Origin: Metridium senile | Lineage: Eukaryota; Cnidaria; Anthozoa; Actiniaria; Metridiidae | Length of the DNA: 64,000 nt | Direction of reading: 5' to 3' | Assembly (NCBI GenBank): GCA_949775045.1 | Contig: OX459103.1 | Coordinates: 15,798,807-15,862,806 of the forward strand | Shown here: one piece after another, positions 11,973 to 23,525 of the stretch | Layout of the letters: each line of letters starts with the position of its first letter | Position numbering within the stretch: the stretch's first letter is position 1 | Made by a program: the position numbers and the translations under genes | Notes under the pieces: model-generated | The model's input: the letters and a program-made list of their open reading frames with translations, nothing else | Database searches by the model: none | What the model was told of the DNA's origin: nothing

Positions 11973-12224
11973 TTAGACATTTATGAGACTTTTTGAAAAC
12001 AACCTAACACTGAAGACAATAGATTCTATTATTAATTCAGTGACCGGATATACACTCTAACAGCAGTCTAGCTATATATAATAATGATAATAGCTTCATT
12101 GATAAATTTGACTTTCAATTCAAAAGATTTGAAAAACTCAATATTTACATTGTTTTAAAGTATATCTAAAATATTTACATACATTTATTTAAAAAAAAAC
12201 ATATATATATATATATGTAGGATA

Positions 12225-12340
12225 AAGTAGAAACCAATCCACCAATTTGTAACTATATAACAGTTACTGTTTTATTGTACGTTTCGGCTATTCAGCCTTC
12301 TTCAGCAAACTGAATGATTTGCTCGCGCTACAATCTATAA
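12225..12340 (-). other. GCCGAAACGT hairpin motif, hammerhead/Penelope-like
   Basis: The minus strand reads CTGAAGAAGGCTGAATAGCC then GAAACGT. This has the arrangement of a hammerhead core: CUGANGA, a GGCU/AGCC helix II, and GAAAC. The canonical CUGAUGA is CUGAAGA here and no clear helix III closes it, so it is probably an inactive relic of the type in Penelope-like elements. It directly precedes the truncated LINE at 12443. Confidence 0.35.
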
Positions 12341-12442
12341 AACACAACTGAAAACAACTGACGAAAATAACAAACAAATTTAAACTACGAAACATCTAAC
12401 GGAAAGCCTATAGAGCGTGCGTATGAGAAATGCACGCGCAAA

Positions 12443-13165
12443 TAAACCTATAAGTATAATATTAGGATTATTAGTAAGAGTGATTACTATGCTCATACTA
12501 GCCCATTACTCAAAGATTTGTATTTACTGAAATATTATGATATCCAAAAGCTCCAAATATGTCAATTTATGTTTTCCCATAGAAATAATATTTTACCAAA
12601 AAAATTCCAAGATATGTTCACTTTAAATAATCAATTCCATAGTTATAATACCAGATCAAAAAATTTACTTCGTGTACCACTAGTAAGAACTAAACTTCGT
12701 CAATTTTCTATCAGTTACCATGGTCCCTCAATCTTTAATTCTCTTACTGATGAAATCAAACAAAGCAGTGCTTATTCTACATTCACCAAGAAATTAAGAT
12801 CTTATATGATTTCTGGTTATGGAGATTAGGCATTGGCTTATTTATTTAGTGTAAATAGCTAGATATATATATGTGAATGTGTACAGTTGTATCATATGTG
12901 TATATAAACTGTATGCATGTACATATGTGTCTATATTATATTATATTATTTTGTACTACACTATATTGTAAATGTATTCTTACGCCATCATGTAATTGTT
13001 GGCAGTATAACTAAATTGTATATATAGAGGAGATCTGATGTTATTAATAAGCCTCTTGGCTTTCTATCAGATATCCTCGCCATTTTATATAAACTTTTTC
13101 ATGTATATAGTCTGTAAGTTTAATTATTACGATTAATGGCAAATAAACTGTTATACTGTTATACT
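12443..13165 (+). mobile_element. 5'-truncated CR1-like LINE, RT C-terminus and 3'UTR
   Basis: The frame from 12446 to 12829 ends a non-LTR reverse transcriptase protein: HTSPLLKDLYLLKYYDI, FHSYNTRSKNL, RVPLVRTKLRQFSISYHGP, FNSLTDEI and FTKKLRSYM. This is the conserved tail after the RT core in CR1/L2/Jockey-type ORF2. The open frame has no stop through this part. The 3'UTR contains a hairpin (TCTGATGTTATTAATA... and GATATCCTCGCC) and ends in (ACTGTTAT)n. The catalytic RT core is absent. Confidence 0.75.
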
Positions 13166-13204
13166 GTTAATATATATATATACACACATCTCTAAAAAAT
13201 ATAG

Positions 13205-13380
13205 TTGTAGATGTTAGTCCCATTTCTTAATAGAACTTGTAATGAAGCTGTTCTGGTACCTTTTTGTCCTGCACTTGGGAAGTGGAATTCTCTTAGGTTT
13301 TAGTTTTTGGTAAAAGGCTGTGTAGTTTACTATCATGACATGTAATGTTTTTGTAAAATTCCTATAGGGGGGTTCACACA
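13205..13380 (-). pseudogene. LINE ORF2 C-terminal remnant
   Basis: Minus-strand frames read HSLLPK and then, after a frameshift, KRIPLPKCRTKRYQNSFITS and IKKWD. This matches the 'lPkcrTeRyknSFipssirlWN' ending of another non-LTR clade. It is opposite in orientation to the preceding LINE. Confidence 0.6.
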
Positions 13381-14407
13381 AGACTTCTAAAGTAGGTCTA
13401 AAGTTCTTCAGTAGATCTAGAATACCTGGGTTGACGAGGGGTGATATCGGGAGTGTAATCAGCAGAGACCTTGATTATTCGGAATATAAAATTCAAATTC
13501 AATCATTGTTAACTATAGAGTGCACGCAATAAATCAGGGAATAATTGCGCGATTTTTTGCAATCTGATATTCTGTTGCACATAATATTATGACAATAAAT
13601 AAATTTCATAAATGACCACAACTAATAATCATAATATTTAGAATTTTTTTAAATGAAAAAAACAAAAACAATTAAATTTGCAAGAAGCTATAAGAATTTG
13701 AAAAATCAGAAAAACACCAAAACGAGGCATCAACGGCCTCTACAGAAAATTACATACAAATCTCTACATTTTTAATTGAGCATATCTTCATTGCAATTCT
13801 AACCAGAGCATCCAAACCTTCCAAACATGCACAAAATTGGAGACAATAAGTACCATAAAAGTGCTTGTAAAATAAGAAAAATCTCAAATTTATATATTAT
13901 CAATATTCTCGAAAATGCGCTCCAAAAATAGAGACCTGCTGCCATAGTGAGGTAGTAACTCTTCTTCAATATCATGCTAGGCTGTTTGACGGGTCTTGAA
14001 CGGGTTTTATTTTAAAATAACAAACCAAAATCCTACGCTCGATTCAGAACTTTGTTATTGATCTCGTTAATGAATTCAATTCCAAACATTTCTAGGCCAG
14101 TGATCGGTCCCTATTCGGAATCAGTGCCACAATAGTTATGTAAATGATAACCATTTCATTGGATTGAAGTGGAACATCGTTGCATCGACCGTAGCCTAGC
14201 CATCGTAGGTGAATCCATCAGTAACATGGTTTCAGTATAGCAAACTAGACCCTGATAGCAAGGTGGACTCGTGCCCAGCTGAAAAACGTCTACTGATGGT
14301 TGTAAATTTGCTGCGGACTAAGCTTTTTATAGAAGTCAGATTATTCTATTTATTGTTGAACCATATATTTTATGGCTGCAAAAACAGTATTTCATGTAGT
14401 GGAATGC
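13381..14407. other. No recognisable gene
   Basis: AT-rich sequence with only short chance frames. I see no terminal repeats or splice-supported exons. Confidence 0.5.
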
Positions 14408-14590
14408 AGGGGCGGATCCAGGGGGTGTCCCTAAGTCCACTGGACACTCCCCTACGTCGCACCTACTCTTATTTACTCCTTTGTGGTTTATAATAACAGT
14501 ATATAATATATAATATATTCTCCTTTTGACACACCCCTCTAATGGATATCTGGATCTGGACACCTGACAAATTTCTGGATCCACCCTTGG
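14408..14590. mobile_element. GGGCGGATCCAG MITE (copy 1)
   Basis: The left end CAGGGGCGGATCCAGGGGG and the right end in inverse (CTGGATCCACCCTTGGC) carry internal GTGTCC/GGACAC phrases. A second copy is at 42736-42890. Confidence 0.65.
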
Positions 14591-14731
14591 CGATAATTTA
14601 GATTTTATTTATGGACTTTGAGTATATAATAATAATTATTCATGAGGTTTTACTACATGATGAGGGTTGGATCATGGATCACGTGATTGACCTTTATACC
14701 CGATATTAAACATGTTAAATGTTTAATATAT

Positions 14732-14815
14732 TTAATATATTCTCACTGGCCAATTGTTCTTGGCTAGACAATGGAAATAGATCCAGAGGGACAAAGTGCT
14801 GAGGCAATATTCTAT
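14732..14815 (+). repeat. Dispersed repeat, inverse of 18158-18288
   Basis: Phrases 'atattctcactggcca', 'gacaatggaaatagatcc' and 'gagggacaaagtgc' recur on the minus strand of 18158-18288, which carries extra sequence in the middle. Confidence 0.6.
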
Positions 14816-15296
14816 TTATTAAATAAAACTAGTGCTATATACTGGAGTACTTGGATTCTTAGCTGCATAAGGGATGAAATACTATTTCTTTTATAAGTGA
14901 TCGAGACCTGAGCTACACTTCCCAGTATAATTTTACTGTCACTTGCAACCATATGTTTTTCTTTTCAGGTTCCATATTTGAATTCATCTCATTTTTTTTT
15001 ATTGTTATTTGCCCTTTTTTTACTTGTTTAATTCAAATTTCCTTCGAGTATTGTGGCTTTCCTTATCACTGGATATTTGAGAACTGGAAAAAGAATATAG
15101 TACATTTTTTGCTTCATTGGGAGCTTTGTTCTTTTATGTCACAAAATGTTTTAATAAGACAGTTGCCATCAGTAAACGCTGTGTTAGAAAATATATTAGC
15201 TGGTGATTTTTACATGTCAAACATTTTATTAAATAAATGCATTTGGTGTCATTACAATAAGATTTACTTTAAACTGAATAGATTATTAAGACTAGA

Positions 15297-15596
15297 CCTT
15301 GAATTTTGATTTCACATACCCTACCCCAGACTAAACCTAAGAATTATACACCCTATCCCAGACTAAAAAAAAAAAAAGCGGTTATATTTACCAATTGTTT
15401 AATTGAATTTAAATCGTTTTTGTGCCGGCAGAAAACGTAGCCTAGCTAGCAGGCTACACAATGTCAAAAAGATACCCTATCCCAGACAAAAACCTTACCT
15501 TATCCCAGACAAATTGTAAAAAAATGATACCCTACCCCAGACAGGCTAAAAGCCGAAAAACCACACCCTATCGGGCGGCACATACCCTTCGGCTGC
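15297..15596 (+). repeat. CCCTATCCCAGAC-phrase repeat, copy A
   Basis: A non-coding repeat in which ACCCTAYCCCAGAC recurs about five times at irregular spacing, ending 'accctatcgggcggcacataccc'. Copy B is at 31977-32360. Copy C, in the opposite orientation at 24510-24840, carries a different phrase at the corresponding places. Confidence 0.75.
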
Positions 15597-16410
15597 GCTA
15601 ATTGGTGGCTGTCGACCAATCAGGACGTATTTGCTGTCTACCAATTAAAAACTCGACGACACCGAAAAAAAAAAACCATCAAAGTCATTTTCAGACGGTT
15701 ATATGCTGTCTTATAATCTACCTATTTAAACGAAAGGGCTTTTGAAATACGATTTTGGCTAAAGCGTATCTAAAAACAATCTGAGAAAAACATATATCTT
15801 CAGAACTTCCGCCATTTTGCTTTCCAGTCGACCCTGGCCTACCACAGGTAACCCAGATACTTTTTTCCGCCATTTCCAGGTCTTGTCCAAGGGACCCCAG
15901 GATCCAGAAACCAAAAATCAGTTAAAATAAATATTTTGTAGGTTTTGAGTTGTTTATCTCTATACAAGAAGGAAAAAAGGAGAAACACCTAGCTTGTTTA
16001 GGAAATAAAGTATCTTCGCAGACTAAGGTATTTTAGCGATTCCGCGTAAATGTGGTCTGAGGGCGGACATCAATGGGGGTGCGCCTCGTATGGGACCTGT
16101 GTCCCGTTCACGCAAACCCCATTGGGCTCGTTTAATTAATCGTTTGCATGTGATCAGTCCGGTGCTTTTCCATTTAGTCTTTTTTGATAGTCTATTTGGT
16201 AAATCTGTTTTGTAAGTCCAATTTGTAACTAATGTGTGCCCAATAAAGCTGTTAAAACAAATAAAATAGAATAAAAACCTGGTATTTTCAGATGTTAATA
16301 AACTAAAACAACAGTCACTTGTAGGTGAACTACGACTTTGTTGCCCTTCAGTCAGTACCGGAAGTGACGTCTATTGATAGTAAAGAAACAAATTTGAATT
16401 ACAATATCTA

Positions 16411-16679
16411 CCCCCCCCCCCCCCCCCCCCAAAAATAAAAGGCATTATGGTTATGTGAAAGCACAGGGAGCCCAAGCTCATTTAGAGCGATTTGGACGAA
16501 AATAACCGTCTTTCTTTCTCTTTCTTTCTTTTTTTGGGGATTTTTCGTCAAAATCAATCAAATTGAGCTAAAACTCGGTCACAGACTAAAAAACAGTTAT
16601 ACACAACTATCTACGTCAAAATTACTAACATCACAAGTGACGAGCTTGGGCTCCCTGTGGTGAAAGCAGAGAATTCTTA
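16411..16679. mobile_element. Partial MITE with poly-C, interrupted by another MITE
   Basis: A 20-base C run is followed by 'ggcattatggttatgtgaaag', the right end of the 20039-20222 family. The end then resumes at 16660 with 'gtgaaagcagagaattc' after the insertion at 16462-16659. Confidence 0.5.
16462..16659. mobile_element. 198-bp hAT-like MITE
   Basis: Ends CACAGGGAGCCCAAGCTC and the exact inverse are flanked by GTGAAAG (16455-16461 and 16660-16666). The family is that of the element at 5111-5370. Confidence 0.7.
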
Positions 16680-16830
16680 TCCGTGCGAATACCTAAAAAC
16701 TATTCTAACTGGCCATCCATTCCCATGGGAGATGGTTAATGATATGCAAGACTATATAAACAATGCATTTGGTGTTAGCTCATTCTTAGTTGCCCAAACT
16801 AGCGAGACGAACAACATCAGACCGGATAGT
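16670..16830 (+). other. Coding-like segment of unknown function
   Basis: The plus frame reads YPCEYLKTILTGHPFPWEMV then DMQDYINNAFGV over about 50 residues before losing protein character. The layout is faintly like the region before the Fe-binding HxD in AlkB-type dioxygenases, but no such motif follows. It could be an exon fragment carried by a repeat. Confidence 0.2.
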
Positions 16831-18157
16831 AGGATGAAAGGGGTAAATCATATGAAACTTATCCTTAACATTTGCTTGTATCACGTTTCGAGGTCGTACG
16901 TAACGCAACACCGCCCATACAAAATATGGACGATATTTGTACAATTTCATACTTTTCGTGTAATTCTTTTACTCTGTTGCAAATAATACCCCCGATTCTC
17001 GAAAGATACACATTTAAGCTATACAAGACCATAAAAATAAATTCAATTTTTAAAAAAATGAGTTCGGGTTTTGATGCTTGAAGTTGACAAGTTGGCCCTA
17101 TTTTTAGAGAAGATTTTCTAGTGATGATGTATGTATGCCATGTTATTGACCTCTAGCTACGTAATGCGTGCCTGTATCCAATTAATACCAGCAGATGTAA
17201 AACCGCCAATAAATTTGGCGCAATTTGATGTATAATACTTGTACTTTCGTTGCGATTTAAGCTCGGGTTTTGGGTCACAAAGTTTGCGCGCTGGTCTTTT
17301 TACGTCTTGACACTGAATACGGTCACAGTGAAAGCGCAGAATGGGAAGGAGAAGGCAAAGCAAGCTCCATTCGGCAGTAATATTCCTTAATTTACGTATG
17401 AAATAAACAAGTAAGTATACTGAACAAAATATTATCTTTACCGCGCTTTCTGATAAATCGAAATTAAATAAAAAAAAAGAATATATCTATATTTGTTTCA
17501 GCTATTTAATATATTATATCTGTAAGACTGTAGAATACGAATACTTGGATCATCCTTTTGTCCGGAATACAACTTTCGCTTTATTTCACGGTAAAGTTCA
17601 ATTCTCTATTAATCAAGTCGTTTCTGTCTGTAAATGAAGCATTTGATGGTTCTTTGTAGGGTTCTAAACTCTAAAAAACTTTGCTTGTATCCCCGTCACT
17701 GCAAGATCTCTAGTCATCGTATGAAGTACTGTATCCTATGAAGTGAATTTTAACCTTCTTTCGTACCTTGTCTACATCTGTGATTGTTACAGGATACAGT
17801 TTTCGAACTTGACGTTTCTTTCTTGTATTTTTGGACTTAATAGTTTCAGTAAAAACTTCATTAATAAAGAGTTTCGGTGGCTTTCTTTCGCGTATTATAA
17901 TCTCGGCGACTCCATATTTATCACTGCAAGCCGACGCGTGACTGATTTCCCGCGAAATTTGATACTACGGCGCAAGCGCACTAGTGAAATTATGGCCGAG
18001 TGTACCTGGACACTAGTGAAAGCTAAATGTTCACGATGTATGGCAATAAGTTTGATATGGGATGTTACGGGGAATAATCCTGTGGCGTTAAGAAGGAAAG
18101 TCAACTCGAGTATTTTTCCCCCACCCTCCCGCCTACTTTTTCCTACTTTTCCTACAT

Positions 18158-18288
18158 ATTGCCTCGGCACTTTGTCCCTCCGGATCTATTTCCATTGTTT
18201 AGCCTAGAACAATGGAGTCCTATTGTTCCCATTTCTTAATCATCGACCGAGGGACAATGGCCAGTGAGAATATATTACTATCCTCTCC
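18158..18288 (-). repeat. Dispersed repeat, inverse copy of 14732-14815
   Basis: See the 14.7-kb copy. Here the terminal phrase 'gcaatatgtaggaaaag' continues further into unique sequence. Confidence 0.55.
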
Positions 18289-18381
18289 CCTCCCCTACTG
18301 ATTCACACAATAAATACAACAGTATATGTCCATCAAGTCATTTTATTCACATTAAACACACATAAAGATACTTGTCTATTA

Positions 18382-18646
18382 CAGCGCGACACACCTTACC
18401 GTGGCCACCTAATTAAAGTTTTGTACAAGTTAACCAATCAAAAAGCGAGAATCCGAGTGTCAAACGGTAAACACTTTGAAATGTTCAAAGCGAAGAGAAG
18501 AGTGAAGTTTAAAAGTGTCTGAAAAACCTCCCAGGATGTTTAATTTGAAATGGTGTAGCAAATAATTTGAAAAGAGAAACTTTTGAACGCTAAGCTAACT
18601 TGCACAAAACTTTAATTGGGTGACCACGTTAAGGTGGGTTATGCTG
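18382..18646. mobile_element. 265-bp TA-flanked MITE (mariner-type)
   Basis: Roughly 50-bp imperfect inverted ends share CACCTTA.CGTGG.CACC.AATTAAAGTTTTGT, start CAGC, and are flanked by TA on both sides (18380-18381, 18647-18648). The interior is non-coding. Confidence 0.7.
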
Positions 18647-19783
18647 TAATATTTATTCAGATTTTAATATTACATCGCCAGAAAAACCGAACGGTCATGC
18701 GCATTAGTAACGCTACACTTTGAAAAAAATCGACAGGCTTATGCTCTCAAGTTAACAGAGAATGTATTTCCTATCCTTGATAACTCGGCAACCGCGTCAT
18801 TAAAACAAGTTTTCCCCCTCTAGGTTGATTAACCTAATTACATGCTATATAAAAACAAAGAAACAACACCAAAACGTTAAAATATGTGTCGGTTTTACAA
18901 CTTATAACGTTGTATGGTTTCCACCCCTCATTCCTTTGTCAAATGAACGATTTGCTCAAAATTACTCTATTATTACGGTCTCAAGCTAAGGGCCAATATG
19001 TTTATTGTCTGTTTTCCCGGCCCCCTCTGGTTTGATTCGTGGGTACGTTCAAATGAATCGGCCACAAACTCATGTCGGTTTTAGACAATTTGTTTCGGTA
19101 TAGAGTACTGAAGTGAATACGTCAACTATTGTCAGTTGTCAAGGAAACTTGTTTCAAACTAAAGTCGATCAGTCGTATTTCTTTTGTTCCTCTATAGAAA
19201 TGTGTGGTGAAAAATTACTGTTTGGAACCGGAATCCATGGCAACTGACGTCACACATTACCACTTCACATTTGTTTCAGCCATCACAATAGAGCTTAATT
19301 ATAAGCTAATTATAATTTATTATATTTGAATCGCGATAATAGGACATAGGTGACAAATTATTTGTATTTTTGTAACAAATATTGAAAAGAGAAAACCCCC
19401 TAGTCACGTGATATCATAGTCCAATCATGAGCAGTCAAAAACAATTGCTTTATTGACATGATATGAACTCATAAATAATTAGCTCCATCCACAATGGTTC
19501 GGAATTTCTGGCGATGAATATTTGAATGTGGCCTGAGACGTTTTATAATATTAATTATTGTAAATAAAGATAAAAATGAGAGATAAAATCGACTGGGTTT
19601 ATAAAAATGTCCGAAGCCTAAATCATTTAACGGTATAGGCACAAGGGGGAAGTTGGAGAGAGTAGGGTGGAAAGAGGGAAGGGAGAGCCGGGAAGGTTTT
19701 GTGTTTGGATGCACGCTGACTGAGCTGTCTCAGTACGTAATCAATTTTCCTTTCAATTTCATCTTTATTTTTAATTGTTATTA

Positions 19784-20021
19784 TAGAGCGAAAACACTAA
19801 AACCATGAAATAGAAACAAAATAGTTACTAACGTATAGTTTATATTTAGTTACTATTTAGTCATTTTCACTCAACCAGAAAAATCGAATGCAAACATATG
19901 ACAAAAGGAAACAATATTCATTACAACTTAACTTGTTTTTGATAGTGACTAATAAGTCACTAAATAAAAACTATTACACAGTAGAAATTTGAATCCATTT
20001 CATGGATATGTTAGCACTCTA
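19784..20021. mobile_element. TAGAGC MITE (copy 3)
   Basis: It starts TAGAGCGAAAACACTAAAAC and ends GTTAGCACTCTA, with CATGAAAT subterminal motifs on both strands. It is the least interrupted copy of the family also at 3971 and 5018. Confidence 0.55.
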
Positions 20022-20038
20022 TTTAATCTTATTTTCGT

Positions 20039-20222
20039 ATTCTCTATTTTTACATAACCATAATGCCTTCTGTCTTTTTTTTGTCCGGATTTTGGTTTAA
20101 TTTGAATAACCTTGCCACACCCCGCCCCCACTCTCTTCCCCCTCCCCCCCAACACACACACACATACACTACCACCACCACCAAAACAGAGGGCATTATG
20201 GTTATTGTAAAAGTAGAGAATT
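20039..20222. mobile_element. 184-bp MITE with CATAATGCC arms
   Basis: Arms ATTCTCTATTTTTACATAACC and its inverse enclose a C-rich, (CA)n-containing centre. The right arm family also occurs at 16441-16679. Confidence 0.6.
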
Positions 20223-20469
20223 GAAAAAAATATAGTGCAGTAGACAACCTCGTTACCTAAAAAGCGAAGGGAGGGGGCCTTGGTAACGAGGTTGTGCAGT
20301 ATTTAGGCACTCTATTTTACTATTCTACGTTTGTGTGATTTGCTTTACTGTCAAGCTGCCGGTCAATCTGTACAAGATTGACATAAACTAACTAGGCATT
20401 GAAACACATCATAACGAAAACGTACTTATAACCTATATCCTAATTATTTAATTATCTTAAGAATAAAAA

Positions 20470-20790
20470 TATAGATAAAGCAGTTTTTGTATGAGGGATG
20501 AACTGGCCACGTGACAGTAATGTTATTTGGATAGAAATGTTTGCAGTAACGTTACCGTTAGTTAATCATATCCTTCATTCTAAAACAACTCTATTGATAT
20601 CTAGAGACTAATAGTCTAATAAAAGGTCTTGATATATAAAGCAGTTTTTGTATGAGGGATAAGTGACAGTAATGTAATTTGGATAGAAATGTTTGCAGTA
20701 ACGTTACCGTTAGTTAATTCCTCATACTAAAACTGCTCTATTGATATCTAGAGACTAGTAATTTAATAAAAGGTCCCCCAATTCCTTATA
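20470..20790. repeat. Tandemly duplicated AGCAGTTTTTGTATGAGG MITE
   Basis: Two copies of about 150-160 bp (20478-20634 and 20639-20790) are each bounded by GCAGTTTTTGTATGAGGGAT and an inverse-like arm (CTCATACTAAAACTGCTC). Both contain 'gtttgcagtaacgttaccgttagttaat'. Confidence 0.65.
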
Positions 20791-21024
20791 TAACCATCAT
20801 ACACAATACAACAGGATTCGTCGAGCGTTGATGGTTCTTCTTCACTGCGGACTGTGTTCTCGGGTTCTGCATACGCAAATATAAACTCAGGTTTTGGTGC
20901 GGAAACTTTATATTCAGGCTCACCATAGGCGAAAATATACAGACCGAACCTGTCAAAGAAAGACACCGTTTTGACCATGACCTTGTTGGTTTTGATGGGT
21001 TGGTCAGCGGTTGGTTGATCGATC
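20763..21024 (-). CDS. Candidate terminal exon, unrecognised protein
   Basis: After a plausible acceptor (CCCTTTACTAG) an open minus-strand frame of about 86 residues runs to a stop. It contains TNKVMVKTVSFFDRFGLYIF and two copies of IFAY-x-EPE (IFAYGEPEYKV, IFAYAEPENTV), then an acidic SEEEPSTLDE stretch. The residue composition is protein-like and the phase is 1, but no donor or upstream exon was identified. The stop falls at the edge of a duplicated MITE, so the 3' end may be chimeric. Confidence 0.35.
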
Positions 21025-21069
21025 CTAGTAAAGGGAATTAAAATGGTCTGAGATTGTATTTATAGTACT

Positions 21070-21290
21070 GTTAGTACTGCTATTGCCTATTGTTGGGGTT
21101 CCTTTGAAGTACTGTAAGTACTGCGCGCGCCTATATTGCTGTGGTTCCTGTGTAGCGCACGCCTTTATTGTTGGGGTTCCTGTGTAGTACTGTAAGAGTG
21201 CGCGCGAACGAGTGGCGTGAACTGCGTGCTTTTTCAGGGCGCTTTTTCGCGCGCTTATCGTTGGGGTTCCTGTGTAGCGTTAGTATTTTT
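21070..21290. repeat. GC-rich tandem repeat, about 4 diverged units
   Basis: Units contain 'attgttggggttcctgtgtag' and 'tactgtaagtactgcgcgcg', with unit lengths of about 40-60 bp. It is the most CpG-rich stretch in the first 28 kb and lies upstream of the candidate minus-strand exon. Confidence 0.6.
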
Positions 21291-22272
21291 TATAACCATT
21301 GCTACATACCATACATTACAGGCCTTTTCGTTAGCCTTGGTCCTTTTGTTGACTTTACCCTGCTTTTTCCATCTAGAAATAGCAAGCTTAGTCATTAGAC
21401 TAGGCCAAGAAGACGCGCGCATCGCGTTTGAAAATCTTGTTCACGCCTTCTTTGGGCATGTTTGTTTTACTGAATTCTTTGAAAAGCTAACGAAAGCATT
21501 CTAAATTTGGCTTTTATTGGTTTATACATGAATAATAATTTTTTTATTATCCATGGTTTATAGCTTTAAATATCAACCGACTTATCAACCATAATGTCAA
21601 TCACTTTCAAGTACATATTTCAGCGCGCGCTATTTGAAGTTGGCGGATCACGTTGCCATGTCGTTGGTGCGCGCGCTCTCATCACACTAGTCAACTACAC
21701 AAACCACTGACCCCTCCCCCATCCATTCATAAAAAACATCATTCCCTCATACCCTACTAACGTATTCATAAGTGTACGGACGCTCAAGGAACTTGTTTTC
21801 ATTTTGCTTGTATTTCGCTTTACTTCTCGCTACCTTTCGTTAGTTTTTTTTACAATTCAAAAGTTGAAAACAATGATTTCTCGTCAGCAACTGAAGGTCA
21901 ACGTGCGCACCGACCTTTTTATAGTCACCAGTATGGCGCGTTAGTAACGTTTCCCTTCGCCAATCATATTGCTAAAAAGGTCACGTGGATCGCTGTCTGT
22001 AGTAAACAAAAACAAGACATCTCGGGCTTTCTGTGGTACAAACAAGCACGCGCAATCAACAAACATGGCGTTCAAACATCGTTTTAGTGATTTTCTTTCA
22101 ATAATCCTGGACAGAGTCAAATCAGTTGAAAGGTATACAATAAATCCACTATTCCCTTCTCAAGTTCACTCCATTCTCCGGCTTTCTTTCTCCTTCCTTC
22201 TTGTTCCTTTTCTTCGCATTTACAATGCAAGCGAGTAAAATATGGAAACTCAGTTACGCGTGGTTATTTAAT

Positions 22273-22394
22273 AGATAATCACTGAGGCACGCAGCATTCG
22301 TGGGTATATTGTTGGTATATTGCAGGCAGCTATTGGCGTAGCTCGAAGCTGCCTGCAATATACCCACGAATGCTGCGTGCCGAAGTGATTATCT
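22273..22394. mobile_element. Hairpin MITE (copy 2, inverted)
   Basis: The same palindrome as 436-546 in opposite orientation, with an 11-bp internal duplication ('ttggtatattg') that lengthens one arm. Confidence 0.8.
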
Positions 22395-22468
22395 GGTATA
22401 ATTACTATTCACTACCTTGTCCCATTATTCTCTCTCTTGCACAGTAATCGGCGGTTTCTTGTGGTTTT

Positions 22469-22876
22469 GTTTCGGCCCTCAGGCCGAAACGGTACTAGAA
22501 TCAGTTTGCGGACCCATAATTTTCCGCCTCTTCTGTCAATCATCTTATAGTTCAGCGAATCAGATTCCTCGTGAGCAGCATTAGCCAATTACACAACGAG
22601 TATGAACCTTCGATTTCGTAATAAATCTTCGCACGAGGCTTGCCTCGTAATCCAAAATTTATTCCCGGCAGAAATACTCTGTTTTCTAAGTTAATCAAAA
22701 ATAACAGCCATGAGTGAGACATTCTACACTTTCAAAATTCTAAACTTCTGTAAAATCATCCGTTAATTTTATTTAATTTAATCAACACTATAATAAAAAA
22801 AAACACATAGAGGCAGCACTGTACGGCAGCTGTAGAGGGCCGAAACATCATTGCTTTTAAAGCAATATAGCCTTGT
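22469..22876. mobile_element. GTTTCGGCCCT-ended insertion
   Basis: GTTTCGGCCCT at 22469 and its inverse at 22836-22846 bound about 378 bp. A short palindromic tail (ttgcttttaaagcaa) follows to about 22876. The whole block is absent from the equivalent place in the inverted copy at the window start, which defines it as an insertion. Confidence 0.65.
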
Positions 22877-22917
22877 TGAATATAATAACAACAGGCTTAC
22901 CAAACTTTAATTAGTTA

Positions 22918-23464
22918 TCAGCCAATGAAAATGTATTTACCATTCAGTAGCCTGCCCCATTATTGTTCTCTTTGTTGCATAATAATCGGCGGTTTCTTGT
23001 CTCTTTGAATATAATAACAATAGGCTTACCAAACTCTAATTAGTAGTAATTTCATTCAATTGATGACATTAAGACTTGTTTTTGTTGCAAATTTTGCAAC
23101 GGTTGCCTCGGTAGTATAAGGGCTTAAGGCGCGGATACAGCAAAGCAGAAGATCTCGGTTCGAATCCTGGCATTAGTACTCAAAGACTTTTTTCGCCAAA
23201 AATCGCTTTGTAGTAAATTAATTTAAAGATTAATTAATAAAGTCTTATCTTTACTAGAATGAACATTATTTGTTATACACACTAAATAGAACATACTGCA
23301 ATATTTCTAATAATGCAGAGTGCGGACTGCAATATTTCTAATAATGCTGAGTGGGAACTGCAACATAACTAGATATCTTTGCTTTCAGATGCGGGTACCC
23401 TGCAATCAGTGATTTAGTGCAGAGAGAGAACAATGGGGTAGGGTGGTGAATAGTAATTATTTAA
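22918..23464 (+). repeat. Segmental tandem duplication, unit 1
   Basis: Contains the shared phrase 'gccaatgaaaatgtattta', a tRNA-like block (23101-23180), and two copies of a roughly 32-bp phrase (gcaatatttctaataatg.). Unit 2 follows at 23522-24070. Confidence 0.8.
23101..23180 (+). other. tRNA-like sequence, copy 2
   Basis: The same tRNA-like block as 61-138, on the plus strand, with GGTTCGAATCC B box. Three point differences from copy 3 are visible. Confidence 0.5.
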
Positions 23465-23525
23465 TAGATAATCACTGAGGCACGCAGCATTCGTGGGTAT
23501 ATTGCAGGCAGCTGAGGGCGTAGCC
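23465..23525. mobile_element. Half hairpin MITE (deletion junction)
   Basis: The left arm and loop of the hairpin MITE run up to 'gcgtagcc' and are then joined to 'aatgaaaatgtattta', which elsewhere follows 'cagcc'. The AGCC shared at the join suggests a microhomology deletion or unequal exchange. Confidence 0.75.

Noticed and set aside
17743..18207. 154-codon plus frame, with MAECTWTLVKAKC inside
   Set aside because: Low-complexity composition, its end lies in a dispersed repeat, and no splice partner was found.
22060..22131. MAFKHRFSDFLSIILDRVKSVER followed by GTATAC, like a first exon
   Set aside because: Only 24 codons, no downstream exon found before a dense repeat region.
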